This document shows positions 44,346 to 57,200 of a stretch of DNA of 64,000 nt, piece by piece. Each line of letters opens with the position of its first letter. Within the stretch, counting starts at the first letter, position 1. This DNA comes from Takakia lepidozioides (Eukaryota; Streptophyta; Takakiopsida; Takakiales; Takakiaceae). The position numbers were made by a program, and so were the translations under genes. The stretch is from positions 21,144,001-21,208,000 of the forward strand of contig CM060733.1 in the NCBI GenBank assembly GCA_030704615.1, read 5' to 3'. The notes under the pieces were generated by a model. The model was not told the DNA's origin and did not search any database. It worked only from the letters and a program-made list of their open reading frames with translations.

Positions 44346-45815
44346 CACCTTCTGCCATAGATCTCAAAAGCATTAGTTGGCTCACAAATGTCTGTGGATG
44401 ATGGGACCACATTTTGCCTAGCCTTTCTCTCTCGCTGTTGAAGCTGAAGCTATACACTGGCGGCTGGTCCTTCCCCTTTTGTAGGTTAACCCGTAAGTGC
44501 GTAAGCGACCCATTTTGGGTCGGTTGGGTTTGTTTAATCAACCCTAACTTCCTGTGGTTAAGGCTGATTGGGCCTTTTTTGGGTCCCCCTTCATATAACA
44601 TTGGCAAATTGGTCAATGGCTTGAAGGGGTATGGGTCTGGCCCAATGGGAAGGGGGCCAACTCAGCTTTTTGAGGCCATTTTGGCCACCCTAACCAGCCC
44701 AAGTTGCTGACATGGCAACTGCGGTCAGGTTAGGGTGAATGAAAGATACCCCATAAAGGAGCGGGAGGCACGCTTCCCCAAAGGCCTTGATTGCCCGGCG
44801 GCGGCATGGCGGCCGGCAGGTCTGGGTATTCCCAGGCCTCCGCCCTAACCTGAAAGCGACGGCGATGAGAGCTCCGGCTGGAGAGAGTGCAGCCGCGGCT
44901 CGAGGAAAACTCCCATGCGGAGTGGGCCAAACCTAGGGCGGGGGTTTGATAAGGTTGGGGGTGGAGTGGGCCCCCATGAAAGCAGGGCCGGGTACCCTTC
45001 TGGGTTATGCCTCCAAAAATCCTGGGCCTGTAGGCTATAACATGGGTGTTTCATTTGAAGTCTTGGGCAGGGAACCTAAGGATGCGATGGCATTGCCTGA
45101 TTGGTCTCAAACTGTTTTGGGGACTTCATTTGGATGCCCATGACATTTCTACCGGAGGGATTAGGAATTGAACGGCAGAATGTTTTTGTATGATTTTAGG
45201 AAGAGAGATTTTGGCCTGCCCAGAGAAAATGGCAGATTTTCAAGTTTGACCCCCAAATTGTGACTACAAAGGAGCCCATTTGACAAAAGTTCAGAAAAAA
45301 CTGAAAATTTCTGAGACTGTGTGTTATCAGACTGGTATGGAGCAACATTCTTGAGACTCTTTTAAAATAAAATAAAAACTGCCCAAATACGCCAAAAACT
45401 GCTTTTTTGGCACCTATTTCTTAGTGAAGAGTTTTTTTGGTCCCCACTCTACACTTTATAATCTCCGGATCTGGCACTTTTTGTGGTAGGAGGTGGGGTA
45501 GGTGGGAAGTAATTCCAACGGTCAGTTTTACAGGGACAGAGAGATAAAAAGTTTTTGTGGGCCAGGGTCATGTTTTTCCGCCAGTGCTGGAAAATGTGCC
45601 CTGGCACTTGCGGGTTGTGGTCTAGTTTTGTTTCCTGGGAAAATGGTTGTTTGCTGTTTCTGAAGAATCCAACTTTGTGGCTGTGTGTAGGGGGAAGAAA
45701 GGCATTGTGACAGTGCTCACTACTCTAGTGCTCGTGTTGGGGGCAAGCTGCATGCAGCAAGTGCGCTCACCAGCTGCTGCAGCGATGGCTGATGTGACCA
45801 AAAATCAAAACAACA
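44274..45815 (+). pseudogene. Decayed partial copy of the folate transporter gene
   Basis: Segment 44274-44460 matches about 5805-6025, which is intron 2 of the transporter gene, including CTGTGGATGATGGGACCACA. Segment 45641-45815 matches about 6190-6370, the intron end and the start of exon 3, including CATTGTGACAGTGCTCAC and GCGATGGCTGATGTGACC. The copy contains intron sequence, so it arose from DNA, not from mRNA. In the exon part the frame reads KGIVTVLTTLVLVLG, then shifts because one G is missing from the G-run, and the CATGTTTGTGGGACGCT stretch is deleted. Between the two segments about 1.18 kb is present where the parent has about 165 bp, so something inserted here after or during duplication. 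Confidence 0.85.
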
Positions 45816-48301
45816 CTCCAGCATATTGAATCTTCCTCACCTAGTCTTGAGATTAATTTTGTTACAATCTACCAACTCCCAACTTCAAAGGTGGATTTTC
45901 CTAATTTCTTAGGGGTAGATGGAGGTGGTAGACAAGAATATATTTGTAAGGCTCAAAATGGTGGATGATTCAGAGTGGTAAGATAGAGCTTCCTACATGT
46001 AGCTATGTACAATTTTTGGAGTGACCCACCAAAATAGGTCTCCTTTAATGGTTAATCTAATGTTTGGATAGTTAATGTGACTATCCCTTCCACTACCTAG
46101 TGGACATGCATATCCGGAGGTTATTTGCCGATAATGCACATATGCACAACCGAAAAGTGTAGCCCCCGCAAGAACCGGCTATGGAAAGGAACCGGCAAAA
46201 GCCATCGAGCTTCCCAACCGGATAGAGAACCGACATCGTGATTGTAAGGATGTTATACCCGGAGCAAGATCCGGAGCAAATGTGGATGTCGTTGAGGTGG
46301 TTCTAGATAATACAAGTTATGTAGGGGCTGGTGATGGTAGTTAAGAACATTACAGATGGACTGATCCTGCGGGGAATGTTATGTCTTACTAGTTACAATA
46401 CATTTACAATGGTTAGGGAGAATGTCCAAGTAGATAGGAAATTAATTAGTCGGGCATTTGGCTAAAATAATAGTTGTAAGATGTAAGCTTAGCCAGAGAT
46501 AGATGACTCGAGTTGAACATTTGAAAATCAGATCCACAGGCCAACACACAAGTGGCTTACCACCAGGCCACAACCCTCTTGTGTAGTTTTACACACATAC
46601 ACAAAAAGTCTAGAAAAAGTAAGAAAATATTAGTGGATGAATCCCATAACCAGTACCATGGAACCATGGAACCGGCATTTTTTAAGATGACATAACCGGT
46701 AGATTGAGAACCGGACAGAAAAAAAATTCATGTGTTTAATGAGAACCTGTAACCGAGATGTTTTTTATACCTATTGGTATACCCTGCCCCGACCATCCAT
46801 TTTTTTCAAAGCATAGGCTATAACCCGGACCGGAAGAGGGCTCAAAACATGGTACCCGGCCAACACTGGTGCATACCTAAGCACCTTACCATGTCAGGAT
46901 TTGGCGAAAAATCCCTTGTGAAGCTGTTTTATTTGCATGGACGCCCCAACTTTTTTTGAGGTCAAAATTTCACAAAAAATCGCCAGAAAAAAGCCGCTGC
47001 AAGTTCCAGGGACCTGCTATCACGCCCAAGTATTTTAAAACAAATCTAATCTCAACAACTAAATACAGATCTGAGAAGCATATTCTGTTCTCATGGAGCT
47101 TGAAGAGCTCTTATTGCCAACATGCTTGTTGTGAACAACTCATCCGCTGCAAATAGATTGTTCGCACACCAAGATATAGTTGGAAAATGAATCAGACATT
47201 GGATCTACAAACATAAGACATGTAAAACGATTTGGAATCAATAAAGACATGGATATCAACAAGAGAAAAGCTCTTTCCTGGCTCGGTAAACCTTTGAAAC
47301 TGTGGAGATATCTGTTGGCCTCAACTGCAGAACATCACATGTGTGCTATTATGTCATACCAACAAGTGACAACTGCTACCACTGTGCCTCACCCAAAACC
47401 TGAATTAGACTATACATTATCCATGGATTTCACATGAACCCAGGTGCCAAATGGCAGAAACTGGACTCATTAAGTCTTCCAAAGTGCTCAGGTGCTGCTG
47501 TTAAGAAAGCCCCCTTGGGTGTGTCATGAGCTAGCCTGCCTGCGAACAGCAACCAGGACCAGCCCAGTGGTAGTGAAGCAAGACTTGTTCTGGGACCTAA
47601 TGATACAACACATCAGGAACGACAGGGCTAATGACTCTAGTCAAAGAGAGCCTGACACACAGTTAACTTCTCATAATGGCCTGTGGATGTATCTAAGGTG
47701 CCTTTGCAACTGCTTACCCCAGTTAAATAGCTATGACAGCTCAACAGAAACTGACCAGCATGCACGCCAAGCCAGTGAATATCTGAAAGCCCAATCGAAG
47801 ATATCCCAGTACCATGGAGGCAAGAATGCATTACCTGCATGTGCAGCATCTGTGGATGATGCGCTCTCCTTCAAAGGTTATAACAGTGTGCTCTGAGACA
47901 TCTATAGGTAATAACCATCCCAGAGTCTCTGCATGTTTGAAGCTATCCCCTGCAAAGACCTTTCTACACGTACCCCCATAAGTTTCAGGCAGGACCTCTC
48001 TCTTACTCTCCTTCAACTTGGATTATGGGGTATGTCACCATTCGGCTAAAGTCACATTCAGAGAAAGATGACAAGAAAGAGAGGCTGAACTACTGATTAT
48101 GCACTTACAAGGTCCGGCTGGTATTTGACCTCAGCTCAATGTGACCAGGATGCAACAACCCATCAATGCTATTCATCATGTAATACACATACACCCACTT
48201 TTGACTAGAAAGTGTCAAATATGGGATCAAAGTCCCGGTCCTTAACCTGATGGACCAGAAAAATATAACGCCCCACTTAATCCTAATTCATGTAGTAATA
48301 G
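45816..48301. other. Stretch without a supported gene
   Basis: No coding family is recognised. From about 46,100 to 46,860 the sequence is unusually rich in AACCGG/CCGGA words on a background otherwise poor in CCGG, which suggests one decayed inserted element. The right end holds the 3' UTR of the PXA-PX gene. Confidence 0.35.
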
Positions 48302-51187
48302 TTAAGTTATGCTGCTACGAACATCAACAATCAAGTCATGCAGCTCAGGAAAGGCTGCAAGAAGGAGCATCTCCAGAAGGCTGTAGGCCAGCTGCTTAAC
48401 ACAAACTGTTGACTGCATCCACCAAGCCCCACATTCACCAAAGCTGTTCAGAGAGCAAACCAGTTATGGCCTTTCTGCACTCCAATTTTTTGAGCCCCAC
48501 TAGTTGTTTTTTTTTTCTCTCCCTTGGACAAATGCATTTCTTCTTTTCCTCTTTTGTGTAACCATCTCACACTGAGCACTTTCTCAGTGCTCAGGTGTGC
48601 CAGTCAGGTGCCATGGGATTTACAGATACAAGCTTAAGGCAAGAGCACTATGAGAAGACTTTCCTGTCCCGCACATGGGGACAACTGAAGAGCACATCCT
48701 CAGTTGTCAGCCCTAAATGCTTGAGAAACTTTTCTGTATGCTTCCAAGAGCAGAGTTAAGCCAAACATCTGACATGAGCACTATGTTGACTATCTTTCAT
48801 CTTTGGCACTATCAGATCATCCCATTTGAGGCTATCATACCTGAAGAAAGTAATATATATCCTTGGCGCATCTCTGATATTGCTTCCTGCCAATAAGGCT
48901 CACAAGTGTGGCAGGAGCTCTGTCTGCAAACACCGTGACAAAGTCCAGTCAACCTAACATTTCATAATTCCAAATTTTCATCCCCAGGCTGCCTAAAATT
49001 CCTGCAGGTGCCCCTTAACTATTACTGGACTTCTTTTGTTTTCCTCAGGTAGGTGTTAGAGCATGCCCACATCTTCTGTAGTTCGCACACAGCACTCCAC
49101 TTCAACAATCCAAATCTTCAATCCGGAAATAAAATGACCACCAATCTTGCAAAGCAGGGTACAAATCAACCCACCAAGAATGATCTCCCGCACAACCATG
49201 GCTCTGCGTGCAGCCTCAAGACGTTGCTCAAATGAAGTCACTGGAGGAGACCCCTCCCGCCGCTCACCCCCTATCCCTTGTGGATCCCCCATCTTCCGTT
49301 GTGATACACCAACCCGACTGCGATGCTTTGTGATAAAGATCCCATCTGGCCAGAGCACCTGTGATCCCAATCCCCATCCTCAGCCCTACATTTAACTCTA
49401 CGCCTATGTTCTACAAGGTTATTTGAGATAAAAACTACAGGCAGTCTATCAGCCCTGCCTAAACAAGATCCACATGGGCTCCTTGCTTACTTCAGCACCC
49501 AAAATGAGATGCTTCTGCTGCTATAGAGGTCCTGGTCATCCTTCATTAGATGTCTCTTTGTTGAGGCAAGGGAGGGTCTTCTGCTCTCTCTCCCTGTCAA
49601 CCCTGCACCCTGCACCTCTGATGACCAACTTTCAAAAACCTCAAGGCTGGCCCTGAAGCCTGGCCCAGTTTGGATTAACTCCTGGGCAGATCACACACAG
49701 CAGATTGATGCTAGTGTGACAGGCTTCCTACAGGAAATCTGGAAAGCCCAAACAAAGTGGTTATATCACAGTAAGTCCCACTACTGGAGAGAGCCCCTCA
49801 CAAAGGTAGTGTCTGTTCCCTTCTGTTCCACCCACACAGGGCTTGGGGCCACAAGGCTACAGCAAATGTCCTACGAGTACATTCTCTCCCTGTCAACATT
49901 ACTCAGTTTTCTTTCTTTCTGCTCTTCCACGGGCCTTCAAAACCCCCGAGGACATTATAACGTCTATTTTCCTCTTTCTTTCTCGCCCATGGGCACCCCT
50001 CAATATAATAGATTTCTTACCTTCTTTTCTTCTCTCCTTGTAGGCCCCTGCATCTGTGTTTGTGTGCATAAGAGAAAAATCCATGTCTGAAAGACCATCA
50101 ACCCGGTTTACAACTGTTTGATCTATTACTGGCACACTACATAAGGTGAGAAAAGATGAAGGAACTTGCTCTTTGAATGCCCCGAATTCCTGAAGCCACC
50201 ACATCCTCTCTTCGCAGCCATTGAATTCTACTAAGCAGCCAGTCATCAAAGGCATCGCCTATACCAAGCTGCAAAATCTGCTTCACAATCCAAAAGACTT
50301 GTCGCCTGACAAAAAACTCCACTCCCCCAAATCCAAACTTGTCAGGACTCTTATGTTCACACAGTGGATGGACAGAGATAGGACGCCAGTTGCACACAGT
50401 GGACGGACAGAGATAGGACGCCAGTTCACACAATGGATGGACAGAGATAGGGCCATTTGAAAGGCATTGGTCATGTTCTCCATGAGACAGCAATAAGGCA
50501 TAGTAAACTTACACGATAGAATCTACTCACCTTTGTGAGGGGCTCACTCCAGCAGTGGACTTACCTTGATGAAACAATTAATTCGGGCTTTCCAGAAATC
50601 CTCTAGAAAACCCTTCACACAGGCATCAATCTGCCATGTGTGAGCAGCCCAAAAGTTAGACCCCAACAGGCCCAGGGCTTTAGATGCAGCCTCAGTATTT
50701 TGAAAGTTGGTGATAAGAGGTGCAGGAACCATGTACGTGATGTTCCTGAGGAGGGTCACTCTCTGGTGAGAACCCTGGACCAAGTATGGATATTGTCTTC
50801 AGTGCCGAGAGAATGCACTCATAAGACTTTGTTTGCCATAACCTTGTGGCCATAGACCCCGTGCCCAGTTTGAAACATAGGGAATAGACACTACCTTTGT
50901 GAGGGGCTCACTCTAGTAGTGTCACTTGCAACCATGTTCAGTGCAGATAGAGAATGTACTCATAAGACGTTGTTTGCCGTAGCCTTGTGGCCATTGGCCC
51001 CGTGCCCAGTTTGAGCGGAACACAAAGAGACAGAAACTACCTTTGTCAGGGGCTGACGCCGGTAGTATGACTTACCTTGGAACAGACAATTGATCCGTGT
51101 TTTCGAGATATCGTTCAGTGGAGGGAATTGAAACTGCACAACATCCGCGGTTCAGTGGAGAGAGAGACAGAATGTACTCATGAGACG

Positions 51188-51221
<34 letters not shown>

Positions 51222-54200
51222 CACCTGATCCAGCCCCGGCCCTGTAGTTGAAAGATGAGGTCCACCAAGTTAAGCAGTGGCACACTCACTTTTGGTGGGG
51301 ACCACTGCACATACCAGTCAACACCAAAAATGCCATTAATCACTCCTGATAAAGATATTCATCAAGGAGGACCACCAAAATACCTCAACAATAAAACATG
51401 AGACCGAAGAAACTCTGTTGTGGAAGAAACGACATCACAGGGGACATTTTGTCAAAACCAAAAACATGGAACTTGCTGAAGGGAGTATTTACATCCTGTG
51501 GTATTGCCAGCTCATCGTCAACCATATCAGATCCAGCAGACGATTCAACTGGCGAATGCCCTTCTGACAAAGCTCTCTCAAGCCGGCCATCGAAGTACCG
51601 GCTATCCCTTACATCCAAAGACCCAAACATGTGTGTTGAAGGTCCCAACACTTGGGCTTCAACATTCAAATCCACAGGTATTTCACTGTCTGAATGCCAA
51701 TCAACAGATCCAAAGCCTTGTGCACTCCCAGCTAATGCCACCCTCTCCTCATCATCTTCTGACAGCGAGTTGGCAATGGCTTTTTCTCCAAACCCACTAT
51801 CAGTCAGGGAAAGTGTTTGGGACGCTCCTAGAAACCTCAAGATTGAACTTCCAGCCGAGCTGGTGCCTTGGATGTGGGTGGCAGCCACCATGTGGCTGCT
51901 ATTACTACTGCTTCCACGGCGCTGCCGGATTCCTGAGGTCGCTGTTTTCAAAGCCCCTTGGATGTCATCAGAAACTCCACGAATTTGTCGAAACATGTCA
52001 TCCACAGCATCATCCACATTCACTGATACAGAACGAATCCACATCAATATGTTGATGTACCAAGTAACCATTGAATATCTATAACTCAATTCCTTGACTG
52101 GCAATTTTCAAGGCATCTAACAACAACAGATTCGGTCAACAGCAGCAGGGTAGCTCCAAAGCATAACTGAGAAAGAGAGGACACCTGACACAAGGTCCTA
52201 AAGCAAGGCCGTCTATTTTCTATGCTTATCAACAGAGTGCTCAGCAGATTACCAAAGCCAAAAATGTTCATAATTAGGTTTCGACACAAGGGTTCCCCTT
52301 TCCCAAGTACAGGTAACTCAGTTGGAAGGGCTAACAAGAGGTGTGTGCATTTGCACAATTCTTACCAGCTAAGGTAGTCATCACGGACGGAGAATTGATA
52401 AATGCATAGTGCTGCATGCCACACACAACTCATCAGAAAGTAGTCAAACTACCGCCTAAATTGTGCTTATTAAACAACACTTCTGGAGTGATCTTAAAAA
52501 CCAACAGAGGTGGATTATTCGCTGCTGCCAGGATTTTCACCTATTTGAGGATTTGGTTAGCATGAAGGCTGATATCAATCGCAATGCCTAACACCCTCTA
52601 GCTTCATCCTGTTACCCACTTGAGCCACTGGTCCCCCAAATTGGAGAAAGGCGATATAACACTCACAACACTTTGCGTGCCACAGACCCACTGCCAGAAT
52701 GGTACCATTCTGCTGTGCTAAAAATAAAGTGGTTGAATATGTGATAGTGCAACTCAGCATTTTTCAATCAGGGAAAGAAAGAACTGCTAACCACAAAACA
52801 CCTTGGCATCACAACATGATCTTCAGTTCCCAACCTCTCACCTGAGAGTTGACACTCAAGAAATCCCAGACTTCATGCAGCTCTGCAATACTCGGTATCG
52901 CTAAGAGATCCTGTCCCAGACAGAAGCAGTGATAATTGAATTTTAGTGACACGATGCTCAAACATAATGCTGTAAGGTGCCAACTGTGTCCCTCTGAAAG
53001 AAAGAACGGAAGTGACGTTTTAACATCGCAAAGCCCAAAGCACTTATGGAACATACAGTGAGAGAATGAAGAAGATATCTTTTGGGTCTGGGATGCCCAG
53101 ATGCCTATGGCACACAGGACAACAAGGGACAAACAGAAGAGTACGGAGTGCCTCACTAAGTCAGCGTCTACACACTTCGGGTCCTCACAGGTGAAGGCTT
53201 CTGCGAAGGACAACTCTAAAGCACACCCTTGCCTTCCCCTGATTTCGCTAGCAGTCAGCGTACTTATAATAATGTCTCTACTTTAGGTGGTCTATGTTAA
53301 GCAAATCCTACCCTTATGGATAGAATGTGTATCTTCAGTTCTTGATCCATAAGATGTTACCCCCTCACGAGGGGTGCAAAGAACTTAGCAAAGAGACAGA
53401 AAGACATGATATGTCGTTGTCACTGATGACTGAGAGTCATGTACAAGTGGGGAATTTTGTATGAGCTGGCTCACTGCTCTCATTGCACATGTAGCTTTCT
53501 GAGATCTTAAGATGATGAAGCACATTATCAACACACAAACTCTCACTAGGGTCAACCACAAGAGGTACAGTCCAAGTTTGATCAAGAGACAAAAGTCACA
53601 GACCCCAACCCCCTTGAATGCTGTGTACATACAGAATGACATTGGATGGATCATCTGCAACTCATCACATACTGTCATTTCACACAGTACTTAAAGAGCT
53701 AAAGCCCACAAAAAGTAGGAAAGGAACCCACTTTCAAGTACTTATCCAGAAGAATGCACCGTTCACGAATGAAATCATTGTCCAGGTTGGAGGAAAGAAA
53801 GCGCTTTGGTGGCAGATTAAGGCAATAATACATCATGTCCTTCAAACGCCTATGTAGTTGCTCGAAGTTGCGAAATCTACGCATACGCACACACAAGCAT
53901 TCTTACATTAAATTCTTCCTATCATTCCGGACCTGATTCGACCAGGTTTGGATATTAATTCTCTACAGTGCCCCTTTCCCAATAAGCTGACAATATAACA
54001 TGCAAGTCCAAATGAATATAATTGATGTCGTCTGACAATCATTTGTACATGGCAACATCACATAACAAAGGCAAAGAAAGGGCTACCTTCTTTGAACCCG
54101 CCAGGTTTGACTGTCAGAATCTGTTACCCTGATGTTGTACACTGCAAAAGCTTTTGATCCAGTCTTTTCAAAATGAGCCCCTATCACCTGCATTTTATTT

Positions 54201-57200
54201 TATCATGAGTCATGTCATGTTGGAGGCTCCAAAACACATTTAGAACCTAAATTCTTATGTAGCTTAGCTCGGATTGCTAGGCCAAGGGTCTGGGAACAAA
54301 AGACAGGATGGGGACAAGGCAAGCAAGTTCAACGGGTGGAATGTTAAGTCAGGGCCATAAACATATCTTGTAACTCATGGTGCCAACAGAATGAGTGCAA
54401 CCCTTACAATTTGATGTAGCGTGAAACAAATTAAGTGCTCAGTCGTACCCGACAATGTAGTTTACTCAGAGACAGATGGGATGTTAAGCTGGATGAAGGG
54501 TTGCCACTCCCAATCCGTGTAGATACCTGCACTGCGTTCTCAGTAGAGTTGCAATTGTGCAGGTTGGAAGCCGGGTGTGCTGCTACAGCTGCAGGTCCTT
54601 CGCCAGTGTTCAGCAAAGTCAATATGCCCTCCTGATGATGAGATACTCCCTCCAGCTCTTGCCACCCTTCCAGCCCACCCCCAATACTCCTTGACCGCCG
54701 ATGTGACAACATCCTCACAGCTTTCCCAGATCCATCTTGGCCAGTAATGCCGAGTTTCTGTGGTTCATTCGACGTATCTAATGGATGCCCACTAACACCA
54801 GCATTCTCTTGGATGTTCCTAAGGGTCGGCAAGTTGTCTAAGGTTTCGACTGAACAGCTACTGTGATCGGCAGCCTCAAGGCTTCTCGTACCCACTGCCT
54901 GCAGATTATCTGAAGTGTCCAATGGATGTAACATCTGACTGGTGGTCACCCGAGCCCCAACCCCAGCGAAGCCTATTCCTGATAATTTCTCCTCCCCTTG
55001 TTCTGCCTCTCCAAACAACAGCACCCCAAACTGGTCATGCACACTCTTAGTGTCTCGTTTAGCTTCCGAAATGCCTGTCCCAGTGGCTTTGTTTAGAGGA
55101 GTGGGGTTTGAACCTTTAAGCTCTACCAACTTGGTTATCTTGGATGCTCCTTCCATCTCGACTTTGGCCCCGACTTTTGTTTCTGGTGGATTGACCTGGA
55201 TTGGATTTATGGGTGACTCTGTGGCCTGCTGGACAGTTACCCCTAAAGTGGCAGCCTTAACAACCTCTCTTTTCCTGTAGTTGCGACCTTTTGCCCATAG
55301 GTTATCAAGATGCTCCGGTGCCAGTGCTTCTGTTCTTCGCTGTGTCACAGCTTCCAGCATTTGCACCCACTCACCACACACAATTGGACCCCCAGCCTCC
55401 TGATCTGTAGTGACCATAGTTTCACTGCCCTTTGCAGGCTGAATCTGCACTGAAGAATAGATATATTTCTTCAACAGTTCCATTACAGCAACATCATTCA
55501 TAGCAAACCAAGTGGGCCTTCTTTCCTAGAAACAATGTGGCTTTTACAAATTGACTACACAACAAAAATGGTTACAAAGCCCGCATTGCTCACCTCTCGT
55601 GTGGACTTTGCATTGGCAGGTCCTCCCCCCACAGACTCTGGTACACCTAATTCTGTCAATTCAAGGCCAGAGAGAGAGGGCTTCCGTGGGGGCAGTCGCT
55701 CAGGGGCACGTGATCTGGTGCTTGCAGATTCAGATGCTTCTACATTAGATGCTTGGTTGGCCTGTTGTAAGTTCTGTTTTGCTGAAGCTACGGCAAGTGA
55801 CTCAATCATCTCATTGATAAATCTGCAAAATAGCAATGGTGCACAAACCAATTTAGGTTTGGAAAGCAGGCTTCAGTCTTTGCAACTAAATCCATCTAAG
55901 AATTTATATCCCAGGATCAATAGGATCTTTTGCTGGATAGAACAAATGTTGACAGCACTCTCCCCCCCGCCCCCAAATCAAACCCGTCAGTGCACCATTC
56001 CTGTTAAACAAAAATGTTACATCATGATGGCTTGCACCAGTGATTTCCTTGCTAACAAAGAGCTGAATGGCCTCACCATGACCACATGCAAGACAAGCTT
56101 TTGGAAACTTGTGCACTCTTAAGAAGATTGGTCATGCAGCATACCCACCCAGGGCAGGCAAAGTTGAGAATGGGTCGCAACACTGCACATGCCAGCAGCT
56201 CCCTTGCTAAGTTCCGTAGCAACCGACACCGTGCATCTTGGGGCCTCAGCACTAAAGCGACCACCCCACCTATAAGCCGCTGCAATACCTGAAAAGAGTT
56301 CCACATTTTAGAACATGATGATACTTCCACTTCCTGCTTTGCCTATTGGAAGCAAATCCACAAGGATGTTGCTAAGTGCGGCATTAATTAATGCTCAGAC
56401 TTACACAACACTTGGACTCCAAAGGTGGGTCAGCTTTATTGGCAGCTGACTCCCATGTCTTTGCAGTCCCTCCCCGTTCTCACTGTTTTTCTCTGGTATC
56501 TTTCATTTAAGCGGTTCTTCTTTTGACGACCATAAACACAAGTCAGAAGCTTAAGATAAGGTGGAGATATCTGAAAAAAGTCAGAAGGCTTTGATGCCTT
56601 TAGCATATACAAATAAGATAGTAGGACAACAGACACATTCTATCCAACAATTTTCTTCCTTAGGCTGCAGGTGCAGTTGCATTTGAGCACGTAGTTTAGC
56701 AAATGCTATTGGTGACTTGGAACCCTTGTTGATCTACTTTGTCTCATGGGCCTATGAGGTTCCCCCTGTGGTTGTTATAAAGTTTCTCTTTCTTCCTCTC
56801 TTTCTTTCTTTGTAACTCAATCTCTCTAAGTCTTCCACTATGAGGATCAGAAATGCTTGGCAGCTTGCCTGCACACCTGGACCCTTCAACAATCCCTTGA
56901 GCATTAGTTGCTTTTGGGCTGTTTTTTGGCTCTGGTTTTGTTTCCTCTCTTTTGTTTTTTCCATTTTGTCCCATAAGCTCTTTGAGCTTTCCGCGGACGT
57001 TATAAAGTACCATCTCATGTGTTCCGCCCAAACTGGGCACATGGTCTATGGCCACAAGGCTATGGCAAACGTATGTTTTTTCCTTTCTGTATACTCTCCC
57101 TCCCTGTGTGGACCACAAATAACAGAGAAACATAGCACATTCCACTCCTAAAGTTCCTAGAGGCCACGTGCAATAGGCTCCAGTTGACAATGCCCAAGTT

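Noticed and set aside
50544-50783. LINE reverse-transcriptase fragment in repeat R1 (RVTLLRNITYMVPAPLI)
   Set aside because: Only a loose resemblance to the post-RT LINE block; no FADD or other RT motif is present.
51398-52084. 228-codon plus-strand open frame
   Set aside because: It is antisense to the large PXA-PX exon 52022-51493, whose own frame shows conserved family blocks.
52667-52709. Missing PXA-PX exon of 43 bp with a strong GTGAGT donor
   Set aside because: Length and phase fit, but the peptide does not resemble the family at this place, so it is kept only as a candidate.
55535-56122. 195-codon plus-strand open frame
   Set aside because: It runs across minus-strand exon 55822-55594 and introns of the same gene, with no family features of its own.
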